From Chitinophagaceae bacterium (GTDB taxonomy: Bacteria; Bacteroidota; Bacteroidia; Chitinophagales; Chitinophagaceae), in contig PMSV01000024.1 of the NCBI GenBank assembly GCA_003168265.1, forward strand, positions 124,001 to 188,000: a DNA stretch of 64,000 nt, read 5' to 3'. Positions within the stretch are counted from its first letter, which is position 1; each line of letters opens with the position of its first letter. The position numbers and the translations under genes are program-made. Shown here piece after piece: positions 1 through 9,016 of this stretch. A model generated the notes under the pieces. It was not told where the DNA came from. It made no database searches and saw nothing but the letters and a program-made list of their open reading frames with translations.

Positions 1-149
1 GCCCATCCAACCATCCGGGCGGAGGATTTAGTTCCCAGACAGGCAGCGATGGCTCCGTAGGAAGTAACCCTTCCCCTGGGGATCTGGCGGGCTACTTCAT
101 ACACGAGCTCAAAGAAATTTTCATCCGCTCTGCCGGATGGTCTGATCAT
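1..149 (-). CDS. Alkyltransferase-like (MGMT DNA-binding domain) protein, cut by window edge
   Basis: Reading leftward from an ATG at 149 gives 49 complete residues before the window ends. They match the start of the DNA-binding domain of the O6-alkylguanine-DNA alkyltransferase superfamily: IPRGRVTSYGAIA at residues 23-35, and SSARMVGW at 42-49, which holds the arginine that flips out the damaged base in this family. The protein begins directly at this domain with no N-terminal half, as in the alkyltransferase-like (ATL) proteins that flag alkylated guanine for nucleotide excision repair. The region that would show whether the active-site cysteine is present (PCHR) or replaced (PWHR) lies outside the window, so a short true methyltransferase cannot be excluded. 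The start lies 2 bases after the stop of the preceding minus-strand gene, so the two are surely co-transcribed. Confidence 0.8.
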   Translation of the reverse strand, partial: MIRPSGRADENFFELVYEVARQIPRGRVTSYGAIAACLGTKSSARMVGW

Positions 150-151
150 TT

Positions 152-337
152 TTATTTTTTCTTTTTTTGGCATAATTCGCTGCGTTTTGGTTCAGCCACC
201 TTTTCATAATCATAGGGGCAATGACGGCAGCCATAGCCGCAGCAATACCCTCTTTCCAAATGATATTTTTCCGTAAGGACCATGCATCCGTCCCGGTCGA
301 AATAATAATCAATCCCCTTCTTCAATGCTGAATTCAT
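152..337 (-). CDS. Small cysteine-rich DUF5522-type protein
   Basis: A 61-residue protein with a dense cysteine cluster, GYCCGYGCRHCPYDY at about residues 30-44, followed by a lysine-rich tail. The pattern (aspartate/glycine stretch, YHLERGYCCG, then CRHCPY) is that of the short DUF5522 family found in Bacteroidota and other bacteria. The four cysteines and a histidine could bind a metal, but no function is established to my knowledge. The ATG at 337 is preferred over an upstream TTG at 403, which would overlap the end of trmB; from 337 the gap to trmB is 43 bases. It sits between trmB and the alkyltransferase-like gene on the same strand. The domain assignment is from memory of the motif. 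Confidence 0.8.
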   Translation of the reverse strand: MNSALKKGIDYYFDRDGCMVLTEKYHLERGYCCGYGCRHCPYDYEKVAEPKRSELCQKKKK

Positions 338-380
338 CTGAATTTTTGAAGTTTTCTCTATTTGCAAGATTGAACCTAGC

Positions 381-1115
381 CTATTCCTTGCCCCTTGTGG
401 CAAAACACTGATGCTCGGTTTGGTCTTCTTTCAATCTTTGATGAAGAATAACATCCAGTTCGGGCAAAGGTTTTGAAGGAAAGGAAAATGAAATATAATG
501 AATTTTCCGGTTGCCCGCGATATCGAGCCCCTCATAATAGGTTTTGATCCTCAGCTCTTCCATAATATTATCAGGGGCATAAACATCCTCACAGTTTTCG
601 TGTAAAACCAGCCCGTACATATCGATCACCAGCAAGGTAAATTGATAAAGATCCGTAGAATCAGTTTTCAGATGGATCAGACCCTTTTCTTTAAGGATCT
701 GTTGGTAAAGCCGGAGAAAACGCGGATGAGTAAGTCTTTTCTTCGCCCTCGATCTGCGAAGCTGTGGATCAGGAAAGGTGATCCAGATCTCAGCGACTTC
801 TTCAGGCTCAAAATAATCCCGGATCTTGTCGATATGGGTCCTGAGAAAGGCGGCATTTTGAATATTTTCTTCCAGACATTTCCTGGCGCCCACATAGATC
901 CTATTGCCCTTTAGATCAACCCCGATAAAATTCCTTTCGGGATGTCTTCGGGCCAGCTCCACCGTATATTCCCCTTTTCCACAACCCAGCTCGAGTTGAA
1001 TCGAATTGCTATTTCCGAAAAAAATCCTCCATTGGCCCCGCATTCCTTCAGGGTATTGGAGCACATTGCGAAAAGATTTGATCGCCTCGAAGCGTTCCAG
1101 TTTTTTCTGTCCCAT
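381..1115 (-). CDS. trmB: tRNA (guanine-N7-)-methyltransferase TrmB
   Basis: A class I SAM-dependent methyltransferase that makes m7G46 in the variable loop of tRNAs. The SAM-binding segment LELGCGKGEYTVELARRHPE is followed by FIGVDLKGNRIYVGA, and the family signature FPDPQLRRSRAKKRLTHPRF is complete, ending in the conserved HLKTDS strand. From the ATG at 1115 the protein has 244 residues and starts MGQKKLERFEA, as Bacteroidota TrmB proteins usually do. A TTG at 1154 would add 13 residues but lies upstream of the likely -7 box. It is the first gene of a minus-strand unit with the DUF5522-type and alkyltransferase-like genes. Confidence 0.95.
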   Translation of the reverse strand: MGQKKLERFEAIKSFRNVLQYPEGMRGQWRIFFGNSNSIQLELGCGKGEYTVELARRHPERNFIGVDLKGNRIYVGARKCLEENIQNAAFLRTHIDKIRDYFEPEEVAEIWITFPDPQLRRSRAKKRLTHPRFLRLYQQILKEKGLIHLKTDSTDLYQFTLLVIDMYGLVLHENCEDVYAPDNIMEELRIKTYYEGLDIAGNRKIHYISFSFPSKPLPELDVILHQRLKEDQTEHQCFATRGKE

Positions 1116-1120
1116 ATGGG

Positions 1121-1157
1121 CAAAAATAGAAAATTGGGGACTGTTAACAGGCAAAAA
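1121..1157 (-). promoter_or_regulatory. Promoter of trmB, close to leaderless
   Basis: On the minus strand a TATTTTTG box (1128 to 1121) matches the Bacteroidota -7 consensus TAnnTTTG exactly, with TTTG 23 bases upstream (1155 to 1152). The box ends 6 bases before the ATG at 1115, so transcription should begin at or within a base or two of the start codon. The spacer is at the long end of what is usual, so the -33 part is less certain than the -7 part. Confidence 0.45.
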
Positions 1158-1530
1158 GGGACATTAACTGATTCTGGAATTTAAGAGCATATTGCCCGTA
1201 TTTAATATATCATCGAAAAATTGCTGTCCTTTATTGCTGACCTTTATATAATGCATAGGTATCAAATGCATAATTTTATTTTGCAGAACAAATTAAATAT
1301 TCATTATCAAGCTTCTATCTCAAGCAGGAATGTCTATTGGAGATAAACAAAAATTAGTAACTTTTCATTGTTGAGCAAGACCTGATCCGAATTTGTTTGC
1401 GTTCATTCTAGTGGTCTCAGCCGCTGTAGGTTCTGTCAAATTTTGTGCGCCGGGGAGTTGGAGATCAGGAGTTCAGGTCAAATGTTGCCGAATCCAAACT
1501 TGAGTTATAATTTTCGAAAGTACGATCTCC
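1158..1530. other. Intergenic region between divergent trmB and a lipoprotein gene
   Basis: About 370 AT-rich bases with no open frame that looks coding. A weak -7-like TAATTTTC (1508-1515) lies about 16 bases before the lipoprotein start at 1531, one base off consensus. No strong hairpin, repeat or RNA gene was seen. Confidence 0.4.
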
Positions 1531-2043
1531 ATGCAAAAGTTCCGGTTTACTATTCTGGCTCTTCTCGTTTTTGCGGCATGCAAGCAACGCCTGAGCCTGA
1601 CCGAACAATTGAAAAATAATTTTTCTGTGCACCTGAAACGAATTGATTCAACCGTTTCATTTGACTCCCTGCATATCATATGGTCGGTCAGGGCCAATCA
1701 GCGGCTGGGAAGGATCATCGATGATTCAGTTTATGTCAGGGAATATGACCGGATACAATTCCAACTCGCCAACGCAAAATCAAAGGGGAACCATGATAGC
1801 ATACTTTTTTATGATTATGAGAGGGATTTTATGAAAAAGGAAATTGATTCAATCACCCAATCCATCCAAACTGCTGATACCGAGAATAGTTTCGGGCGTC
1901 TGATAGGCTGTATTTATTATATCAGCAAAGGCAGTCAAACCTTACTGGACAGTACACCGATCTTTCTGGATTCGACTTATACGCTGAGGTTTTCAGAATT
2001 TATGGACTCCTCTTTGAGCAGGGCTATTAAAAAATTTCATTGA
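1531..2043 (+). CDS. Putative lipoprotein, unknown function
   Basis: A 170-residue protein with a short basic start, a hydrophobic stretch and a lipobox ending LVFAAC (cysteine 17), so it is probably lipid-anchored in the envelope. The mature part is rich in Asp, Ser and aromatic residues and shows no motif I recognise; the middle (about residues 75-115) is charged and probably helical. It stands alone, convergent with the DUF2911 gene and separated from it by a strong hairpin. Base composition and codon use look native. Function unknown. Confidence 0.65.
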   Translation: MQKFRFTILALLVFAACKQRLSLTEQLKNNFSVHLKRIDSTVSFDSLHIIWSVRANQRLGRIIDDSVYVREYDRIQFQLANAKSKGNHDSILFYDYERDFMKKEIDSITQSIQTADTENSFGRLIGCIYYISKGSQTLLDSTPIFLDSTYTLRFSEFMDSSLSRAIKKFH

Positions 2044-2049
2044 AAAAGA

Positions 2050-2111
2050 ACGGTCCTAACTCCACCAGCTTCAATTCAACGCTCACGTTAGCTGGCGGAG
2101 GATAGGAACCG
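2050..2111 (-). terminator. Long hairpin, probable terminator of the DUF2911 gene
   Basis: CTCCaCCAGCT (2060-2070) pairs with AGCTGGcGGAG (2090-2100), and the flanks GGTCCTA (2052-2058) and TAGGAACC (2103-2110) extend the stem with a bulge. Read on the minus strand the hairpin is followed by GTTCTTTTTC, so it can terminate transcription coming from the DUF2911 gene. It lies between two convergent genes and may act on both. Confidence 0.6.
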
Positions 2112-2125
2112 CTGTCGTCTCTCAT

Positions 2126-3208
2126 TCACATTGCTCCTAGTTGTTTCATGTATTTTTCGGAATTCGCACGGACATTGGGAGGAGGATCCATGCTGAGCGA
2201 TTTTTTGAAATTGACGATGGCGTTTTTCTTGTCACCCTTGAGGACATAGGCTTCACCAAGGCTGTCCCATACATTTGGGCTCTTGGGATGGCGCTGTGTA
2301 TTCAGGGTCAGCACTTCTATCGCTTTGTCAACTTTATTTTCATTGAGGAGTTGATAACCATAATTATTGATCTCATTTTCTGTAGCTACCGTAAGCGCAT
2401 CGTTCATGGTCTTATCCGCATCTGCACTTTTACCCTGGAGACCGAGCAGGCCGGATTTAATGCTTAGCGTTGTGAAATTGCTGTTCTGTGCAATGGCCGC
2501 GTCAATCCATTTCATTCCCTCTTCCAGATCGACCTTATTTTGCAATGCATAGTTTGCCGCCGATGAAAAGCCCATCCAAGTAAAACCGGTGGAACCCTTC
2601 AATTCAGCGTCGGCATTTTTCATTACAATATCATCTACCGCGAATTCGATCCTGACGGGAAACTGTTTTTTTTCCCAACTCAGAACGAGTTCAGCAGAAT
2701 TCTTGGTTTGATTAATGAAATCATAGGTGAGCATCTCGGTCGGAGGGCTTTCTCTCAGTTGGATTTTCGCCCTCATAAGGTCCTGTTTGGGGTCATAAAA
2801 AAAACTACCCCAGGACTTGTAATCTTTTGAGAGGATTATTTCTCCGGTATTGTCCTGGTTGATTACGAAGAAAAGTCCATAAGTGCCGGCAGGTACTTCC
2901 TGTCCTTCCACTTTCACATTGTGAGAAAATCTGATCAGGGTGTTTTCATTTGCTCCAGCCCGCCAGGGCGCCGGATTACCCAGTCCAAAACCCTGCACAT
3001 TATAACCGTAGGGCACCAGCGCGCCCCAGATCTCTCTGCCTTTTACTGAAGGCCTGGAATAATTTATAGTAACAGTCGATATGCCGATTGTCTGAGATAC
3101 GGTTGCTGCCGGGCTTGGAACCCTCGGGAGTGTGACCCCCTGGCTATATGCATGCGATCCGGTTAATAATGATAAAGAGATCAGTAATAAAAAGGATGAA
3201 TTTTTCAT
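2126..3208 (-). CDS. Exported DUF2911 protein with C-terminal TPR repeats
   Basis: A 360-residue protein with a signal peptide (residues 1-23, cleavage near AYSQG). Residues about 30-195 carry the DUF2911 fold, with the telltale SRPSVKGREIWGALVPYG, WRAGANENT and VPAGTYGLFFV segments. Residues about 205-355 are helical and contain tetratricopeptide repeats, clearest at NVWDSLGEAYVLKGDKKNAI. DUF2911 proteins are common exported proteins in Bacteroidota; their substrate is unknown. The gene is monocistronic and ends in a strong hairpin. A periplasmic binding or scaffold role is only a guess. Confidence 0.85.
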   Translation of the reverse strand: MKNSSFLLLISLSLLTGSHAYSQGVTLPRVPSPAATVSQTIGISTVTINYSRPSVKGREIWGALVPYGYNVQGFGLGNPAPWRAGANENTLIRFSHNVKVEGQEVPAGTYGLFFVINQDNTGEIILSKDYKSWGSFFYDPKQDLMRAKIQLRESPPTEMLTYDFINQTKNSAELVLSWEKKQFPVRIEFAVDDIVMKNADAELKGSTGFTWMGFSSAANYALQNKVDLEEGMKWIDAAIAQNSNFTTLSIKSGLLGLQGKSADADKTMNDALTVATENEINNYGYQLLNENKVDKAIEVLTLNTQRHPKSPNVWDSLGEAYVLKGDKKNAIVNFKKSLSMDPPPNVRANSEKYMKQLGAM

Positions 3209-3575
3209 ATGAATCCAAATTTGGTTAAGGGAAAGTTGTTCTGGCTAAGTTACAATTAGAAGAATGCGACTCTGTGTAAATAAGGCTGAAGCCAGTTTTC
3301 TGGGTACTGAAACCTGATTGGGGATAACTAAGGCATGAAACTGGTGAAAAAAATCCCTCTTTATAGAAATTGAAGGCTCTATTCCGTTTGGGTTTTGAAA
3401 AATGGGGATTCAGATGCAAAAATTCCGGTTTGGGTTTTTGAAGCACCTTTCGCATTCAGCATAATTCAAATTCCTGCTGTCCATTTATACATGATCGTTA
3501 TCGCCTGGATCTTTCAAAGGATTCATTTGATCCCGAACAAAAATGGAAAACAGTTGAATTTAATAACCAAAAAAA
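3209..3575. other. Intergenic region upstream of the SusC operon
   Basis: About 370 bases between the divergent DUF2911 and SusC genes. Open frames crossing it have no coding character. I did not find a full TTTG-N19-TAnnTTTG promoter; a TTTG at 3527-3530 lies about 50 bases before the SusC start. The control region of the SusC operon should be here, but no operator-like palindrome stood out. Confidence 0.35.
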
Positions 3576-6500
3576 ATGCAGATGAAAACACTGTCCTTAG
3601 TCTGTGGACTGCTCCTGATTTTTTCTTCCCTTACTCAGGCTCAAACCAGGCTGCTTACGGGTAGGATCGTTAACCAAAAAGGACAACCGGTCCCTTTTGC
3701 CACGATCCGCGTTAAGGGAACCACGCAAGCACTGAGCGCCGATGCTGATGGAAATTTTTCAGTGCGGGTAAAGCCAACTGATGCACTGATTGTAACGTCA
3801 ACGGGTGTGGCACAAAAGGAGATCCCTGTAGGGAGTTCAAACTTTCTGAATATCTCTGTTACTGAAAAGGAGAATAACCTTACGGAAGTTGTGGTAACTG
3901 CAGCGCTGGGGATCAGGAGACAGGCAAGAGAACTCGGATATGCTACGACTGCCGTTACCTCTAAACAATTGAATGAGGCGGCGGTGGTGAATGCGGCAAC
4001 CGGTTTGGCAGCTAAGGTTTCCGGGGTGGATATCAGGTTGACGGACAATGGCGTGGACCCGCAGGTGAAGATCACCTTTCGCGGGAGCCGGTCCATTGAA
4101 GGCAGCAATGCTGCCCTGGTAATCATCGACGGGGTACCCGTCGACCAGACCTATCTCCCCAATCTGAACCCAAGCGATATTGAGGATGTAACCATTCTGA
4201 AAGGATCAAATGCGGCGGCCCTTTACGGGATGGCTGCGTCAAATGGCGTTATGGTCATTACCACAAAGAAAGGGAGGGGTAAATTTTCGCTGACCTACCA
4301 GAATACCGTGAACTTTGAATCGATTTCCTATTTCCCATCCCTTCAGAATGAATACAGCGGATGGGGAGGAGAGCCTCCGGGTACTTATTCTAATCCATCA
4401 ACCGGAGGTACGATCCAATTCATCAGCCCATATACGGGACTGGTTAATACTGTTCCATTCGAAAATGAAAGTTATGGATCTGCGTATAATAGCAAGGACT
4501 TCACACTGGATTCTATTCCAATAGGGGAATATGCAAATCAGACATGGAAATTCGTTCCGTATAAAGATGTCCCTAATGGGAGAAAGGATTTCTTTCAGAC
4601 AGGAATAGGGGACCAGAATAAACTATCGGGTTCCTTTGGCGATAGCAAGATAGGCGGCATCTATTTTTCCGGAGAACACACGAGTAAACAAGGAGTGGTT
4701 CCCTATGATACCTACGACCGTTCCGGAGGCAGGCTGAACGGCAACCTTCATCTTGGTAATTTCTCCGCTTCCGGTGGCATAAGCTACAATAATGTGTCTA
4801 CCGATATAGCGGGGAATTCCTATTTCCAGAACCGGCCGGTGTACTTTGATGCAATCAACCAATTGCCAAGCGTCGATCTGAAATCCGTCAAGGATGTGAG
4901 CCAGTTTGTAAACAACCAGGGTTTTGTCAACGCATATTTCCCTAATCCATGGTGGCAGGTATTCAATTCCAGGGCAAAGAAGAGCACCGACCAGTTGCTG
5001 AGCAACCTTCAACTGAATTATAAATTAAATAATTGGTTAAGCGTTACGGCCAGGGGCGGTTATAGCCGAACCTCCATAGATGCGCCGGCTTATATCGACA
5101 GCATTTCCTTCCCTTCCTGGCTCTCTGCAGACGGAGGACCCTGGGGATTCAGCAATCTCGCTGTATATCCTGGGAATGTGGGTTATCAGGCAGAAGATGT
5201 TAAAGGGCATTACGATGACTTCAACGGAGATCTATACCTAAATCTCACTAAAAAGCTTAATGATTTCAAATTCAATTTCATTGCGGGAACCAATTACCGT
5301 GAAAGAACAAGTTATGGTTATTGGTATTCGAACCAGGTGAATTCCGGGCCGAGTGTTGGGGAAAACGTCATCCCCTCTTTCTATACGAAAGTTACCAATT
5401 CGAACGGAACCGCCTACGCAACCTTCAATTATAAACGTTATGACCAATCGGTTTACGCGGACCTGACCGTCGGATACGATGAATGGTTGTTCCTTCACGG
5501 ATCCTTCCGTAACGACTGGACATCCATTCTTGACCCCGACCACAGGAGTTTCAGCTATCCCTCTTTGGACATGTCGGCAGTTCTCAGCGACAAAATCGGA
5601 ATAATCAAGAGAAGTTCAACGATCTCCTTTCTTAAGTTGAGATTGGGTTATGCCGGAACGGGTAATGTTAGCCTGGATGGATACGATCAGCTAGGCGTTA
5701 TGGGCAATATCGCAGGAGGAAGAAATCTCGGCGGTTATTCAGTCGCCATACCCAATTTTGGTGCCTATGCCATCTACCCGATCGCTAACACGGGTTCGGG
5801 CTTCCCATTTGGAGCAATAGATGGGTATTCACAGAATAGCGAGGTTGTCCAGAATGGTTTGAAACCTGAAAAAACACAATCCATTGAAACAGGCTTCCAA
5901 ATAGGATTTTTACAGAACCGGATCAATCTTGAAGCAAATTACTATGACCAGAAGGCGAATAACCAGACCATTCCCTTGCAGACATCCAATGCAGCAGGGA
6001 TTTCCAGTTACCTGACCAATGCAGGGGAAATAGATAACAGCGGAGTAGAACTTGACCTGGCATTCACTCCCCTGATCAAGGTCAGGGATTTCAAATTCGA
6101 TCTTGCTGCGAATTTCAGCTATCAAAACTCCAAAGTGCTCAACATAGCGGGAGGTCAGGCAGAACTGGATCAGATCAATTTCGGTACGGTGTCCTTAGGA
6201 GGTATTTATGCCGTTCAGGGTAAATCCTATGCACAGATCATGACCACGGATTTCAACAGGGATCCGCAGGGACATATCATTGTGGATCCAAATACGGGCT
6301 TACCCTCATTTAACCCCAACCTGGTCGATGCCGGAAATACAAATTACAAATACTTTCTGGGCATTACTCCCACCTTCTCCTATAAGGGGCTATCCTTAAG
6401 GGCTGTCATTGATTACAGAGGCGGAGCCAAGATCCTGAATGAAGTTGGAAATGTGATGGACTTCAGCGGCATCTCAACAAATGATGCCCAGGACCGCCAG

Positions 6501-6914
6501 GCCTTTATCATCCCAAATTCGGTAATTGAAACTTCCCAGGGAAAATACACGCCCAATACCAATACACCCATCACCTCCGGATTTCCGGGACTTCCGGTCT
6601 CCATTTTCTGGTGGGCCAATTACTATAACCAGATCGGGATGCCCTATGTCACCAGTGCGGCCTTTATTAAACTGAGAGAGGTTTCCCTGAGTTATGAGGT
6701 TCCTGCCAAATGGCTGGGAACGCAAAAAGTATTCAGAGGATTGAACCTGGCAATCATGGGCAGAAACCTTTTCATGTGGAGGCCTAAAACGAATATCTGG
6801 ACCGATCCGGAATTCAGCACGAACGCAACAGGCAACGCGGTTGGATATAACACGGAATTCCAGACTCCGCCAACAAGAATCATCAGCGCTTCTTTGACAG
6901 CCATTATTCTATAA
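3576..6914 (+). CDS. SusC/RagA-type TonB-dependent outer-membrane transporter
   Basis: A 1112-residue outer-membrane barrel that, with its SusD partner, imports oligomers (glycans or peptides) using TonB energy. Order of parts: signal peptide (1-22); carboxypeptidase-D-like regulatory domain (about 25-100, LTGRIVNQKGQPVPFATIRV); a TonB-box-like segment (NNLTEVVVTA, about 100-109); plug domain (about 115-225) with SRSIEGSNAALVIIDGVPV and the SusC hallmark LKGSNAAALYGMAASNGV; then the barrel, ending in alternating aromatic residues and a hydrophobic C-terminus. A second ATG at 3582 is an equally good start. First gene of a three-gene unit with SusD and a DUF1735-type protein. No glycoside hydrolase is adjacent, so the substrate cannot be deduced. 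Confidence 0.95.
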   Translation: MQMKTLSLVCGLLLIFSSLTQAQTRLLTGRIVNQKGQPVPFATIRVKGTTQALSADADGNFSVRVKPTDALIVTSTGVAQKEIPVGSSNFLNISVTEKENNLTEVVVTAALGIRRQARELGYATTAVTSKQLNEAAVVNAATGLAAKVSGVDIRLTDNGVDPQVKITFRGSRSIEGSNAALVIIDGVPVDQTYLPNLNPSDIEDVTILKGSNAAALYGMAASNGVMVITTKKGRGKFSLTYQNTVNFESISYFPSLQNEYSGWGGEPPGTYSNPSTGGTIQFISPYTGLVNTVPFENESYGSAYNSKDFTLDSIPIGEYANQTWKFVPYKDVPNGRKDFFQTGIGDQNKLSGSFGDSKIGGIYFSGEHTSKQGVVPYDTYDRSGGRLNGNLHLGNFSASGGISYNNVSTDIAGNSYFQNRPVYFDAINQLPSVDLKSVKDVSQFVNNQGFVNAYFPNPWWQVFNSRAKKSTDQLLSNLQLNYKLNNWLSVTARGGYSRTSIDAPAYIDSISFPSWLSADGGPWGFSNLAVYPGNVGYQAEDVKGHYDDFNGDLYLNLTKKLNDFKFNFIAGTNYRERTSYGYWYSNQVNSGPSVGENVIPSFYTKVTNSNGTAYATFNYKRYDQSVYADLTVGYDEWLFLHGSFRNDWTSILDPDHRSFSYPSLDMSAVLSDKIGIIKRSSTISFLKLRLGYAGTGNVSLDGYDQLGVMGNIAGGRNLGGYSVAIPNFGAYAIYPIANTGSGFPFGAIDGYSQNSEVVQNGLKPEKTQSIETGFQIGFLQNRINLEANYYDQKANNQTIPLQTSNAAGISSYLTNAGEIDNSGVELDLAFTPLIKVRDFKFDLAANFSYQNSKVLNIAGGQAELDQINFGTVSLGGIYAVQGKSYAQIMTTDFNRDPQGHIIVDPNTGLPSFNPNLVDAGNTNYKYFLGITPTFSYKGLSLRAVIDYRGGAKILNEVGNVMDFSGISTNDAQDRQAFIIPNSVIETSQGKYTPNTNTPITSGFPGLPVSIFWWANYYNQIGMPYVTSAAFIKLREVSLSYEVPAKWLGTQKVFRGLNLAIMGRNLFMWRPKTNIWTDPEFSTNATGNAVGYNTEFQTPPTRIISASLTAIIL

Positions 6915-6932
6915 CCGATTAAAGAATTGTAT

Positions 6933-8444
6933 ATGGGTATGATAAAAAATATTTTCAGCTCAGCGCTCCTCGCAGGATTTCTATTAACTGCAGGCTGCAA
7001 AAAAGAACTGAATACCAACCTGAGCGACCCGAACGGCCCCGGCATCAATTCTCTCTCCGGAAAGGATGTCTTTGCCCAGGCCCTGGTCAGTTCGGTCTCC
7101 AATAAGATAGGAACCAATCTCGGTGGCACGGACAGTTACGACTATGCCACCCAATGGATGCAATTTTGGGCCCGGACAACTTCATTCGCTCCTTCAGGTT
7201 CACAGGAGCAAATGGAGACCTTCAGTCTGAACAATAGTTTTGCGGATCCGGTATGGGTATCTCTTTACCACAATATTTATGACTATAATTTCGTGATCGC
7301 CAACAGTTCAGCCAATTCCATTCTGCCCGGTGCTTCGATGGTTATGAGGGCGATGGTATTTGAAGACCTGGTCGATCAGTTCGGCAATATTCCATATAGC
7401 CAGGCCTGCCAGCCTGCAGTGACGATCACACCAATCTATGATTCCGCCACGTCAATTTATCCCCGCATAGTGAGTCAGATCGATTCTGCGATCACGTCTA
7501 TTCAGGCTTCACAGTCTACAGGCGATGATGTATCCGACGTGATGTTCCAGGGTTCAAAGACCCTTTGGATAGAATTTGCCAATACGATCAAACTAAGAAT
7601 GTTGCTTAGACAGGTTCCCAATACGAATAACCAGGCATACATAACCACGGAGATAAACAGCATTCTCAGTCAGGGAGGCGGATTTTTAGGATCAGGGCAG
7701 GATGCCACCATCAATCCGGGCTTTTCCGACGCCCAATTAAGGCAAAATCCTTTCTGGGCAGATTATGGCTTTCTACCTGGTACCACGATCGCGACCCAGA
7801 ACAACGATTTCTTCATTGCGAACACATTTATGCTGAATTTTCTTGATTCCACAGACGACCCCAGGCTCGGTTATTTTTATAATAAGAACTCCAACGAAGG
7901 GTATGGAGGCAATTATTTCGGGAGTGGTGTGAACCAGACTGCCAACCTCAGTTCAATCGGCACAGGGATCCTGCAAAGCCCATCCATGCCTGCCCTTCTT
8001 TTCTCTGCAGCCCAGTCCTTTTTCATGCAGGCAGAAGCCGTACAACGAGGTTTGATGCAAGGCGACTATCAGTCTCTCTTTCAGCAGGGCGTGGAAGAAT
8101 CCTTCCGTTTTCTGGGGGTAACAGGTTCAAAAGCGGCAGCCGACGCATTCATTTCGGGTTCTGCAAATCAGCTTGTGAATATCAATATATCCGCCAATCC
8201 GCTCGAGACCATTCTTTATCAGAAATGGGTGTCAGAGTGCGAGCTGGACGGTTACGAAGCTTACTGCGATTACAGGCGTACGGGATACCCGGTCATTTCA
8301 ACCCCTTCTTTTGCAGCACCGGGTCAGCCGATGCCAAAGAGGTTGCTTTACCCGGAAAGTGAGTACACGCAAAATTCAGCAAATGTAAACGCCCAGAACC
8401 AGCAGGCAACCGATATTAATACCAGGATTTTCTGGGGAATGTGA
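6933..8444 (+). CDS. SusD/RagB-type surface lipoprotein
   Basis: The lipoprotein lid of the SusC transporter. A short basic start and hydrophobic stretch lead to a lipobox at LLTAGC, followed by KKELNTNLSDPNG, typical of the SusD-like groups whose early SDPNG motif marks the mature N-terminus. The body of about 480 residues is helical with the usual TPR-like half (VMRAMVFEDLVDQFGNIPYSQA) and ends in the YPESEYTQN segment of SusD proteins. ATG codons at 6933 and 6939 are both possible; a TTG at 6927 seems unnecessary. It follows SusC by 18 bases. The sequence resembles the SusD-like_2 subgroup more than starch-binding SusD, so the ligand is unknown. Confidence 0.93.
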   Translation: MGMIKNIFSSALLAGFLLTAGCKKELNTNLSDPNGPGINSLSGKDVFAQALVSSVSNKIGTNLGGTDSYDYATQWMQFWARTTSFAPSGSQEQMETFSLNNSFADPVWVSLYHNIYDYNFVIANSSANSILPGASMVMRAMVFEDLVDQFGNIPYSQACQPAVTITPIYDSATSIYPRIVSQIDSAITSIQASQSTGDDVSDVMFQGSKTLWIEFANTIKLRMLLRQVPNTNNQAYITTEINSILSQGGGFLGSGQDATINPGFSDAQLRQNPFWADYGFLPGTTIATQNNDFFIANTFMLNFLDSTDDPRLGYFYNKNSNEGYGGNYFGSGVNQTANLSSIGTGILQSPSMPALLFSAAQSFFMQAEAVQRGLMQGDYQSLFQQGVEESFRFLGVTGSKAAADAFISGSANQLVNINISANPLETILYQKWVSECELDGYEAYCDYRRTGYPVISTPSFAAPGQPMPKRLLYPESEYTQNSANVNAQNQQATDINTRIFWGM

Positions 8445-8490
8445 ATGACCAACAGTAATCCATTTTAAAGTTTTCTCAAACCAATGAATT

Positions 8491-9003
8491 ATGAACTTGA
8501 AAATTATTTCCATAGCAAGCCTGGCCTGTTCCCTCATATTGAGTTCCTGTCTGAAGGATACCCCCTATATGAATGTCGCCGATTCTCCCCCCATCATTGA
8601 ATTCGGGTTAAGTCCGGCTAATGGGGTTTCCGGACCATTTACGTATGCGGGAGATACGGCTTCCGGTTCCAATATAGACACTGCTATCGCGCTTGTGATT
8701 GCTTCGCCTCAGGTCCTGAATTACAATGTCACTGTCACTGTCGCTATAGATACGACTCAGATAACCGCTTACGATATTGCTAATAGTGCGGGTTACACGA
8801 TGCTTCCTTCCAACCTTTTCACACTGGACAGTACGACTGTGACGATCCAGGCAGGTTACAGGGTCGCGAACCTACCAATAACATTAAACCTGCAGAATTT
8901 TCCTGCAACACACAATTATGCATTGCCTCTTAAAATCACGAATGGAGACGGGCTGATTATCAGCAGTAACTCTTCCGATTTTATGTGGCTTTTCAGCCGG
9001 TAG
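8491..9003 (+). CDS. DUF1735-type lipoprotein of the SusCD operon
   Basis: A 170-residue lipoprotein (lipobox LILSSC, cysteine 20). The mature part is one beta-rich domain with the features of the BT_3987-type/DUF1735 N-terminal domain: a run on tolerated values (NYNVTVTVAIDTTQITAYD), then a TMLPSNLFTLDSTTVTIQAG stretch and a final ALPLKITNGDG strand. In polysaccharide-utilisation operons such domains are attached to surface glycan-binding proteins or endo-glycosidases. Here the domain stands alone with no catalytic module, so the protein is probably a surface ligand-binding accessory. It is 46 bases after the SusD gene and convergent with the LytTR regulator. Confidence 0.8.
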   Translation: MNLKIISIASLACSLILSSCLKDTPYMNVADSPPIIEFGLSPANGVSGPFTYAGDTASGSNIDTAIALVIASPQVLNYNVTVTVAIDTTQITAYDIANSAGYTMLPSNLFTLDSTTVTIQAGYRVANLPITLNLQNFPATHNYALPLKITNGDGLIISSNSSDFMWLFSR

Positions 9004-9016
9004 ATGATGGTCCTGT

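Noticed and set aside
3225-3664. Open frames in the DUF2911-SusC intergenic region
   Set aside because: No family features, no sensible start signals and they overlap the SusC start in another frame.
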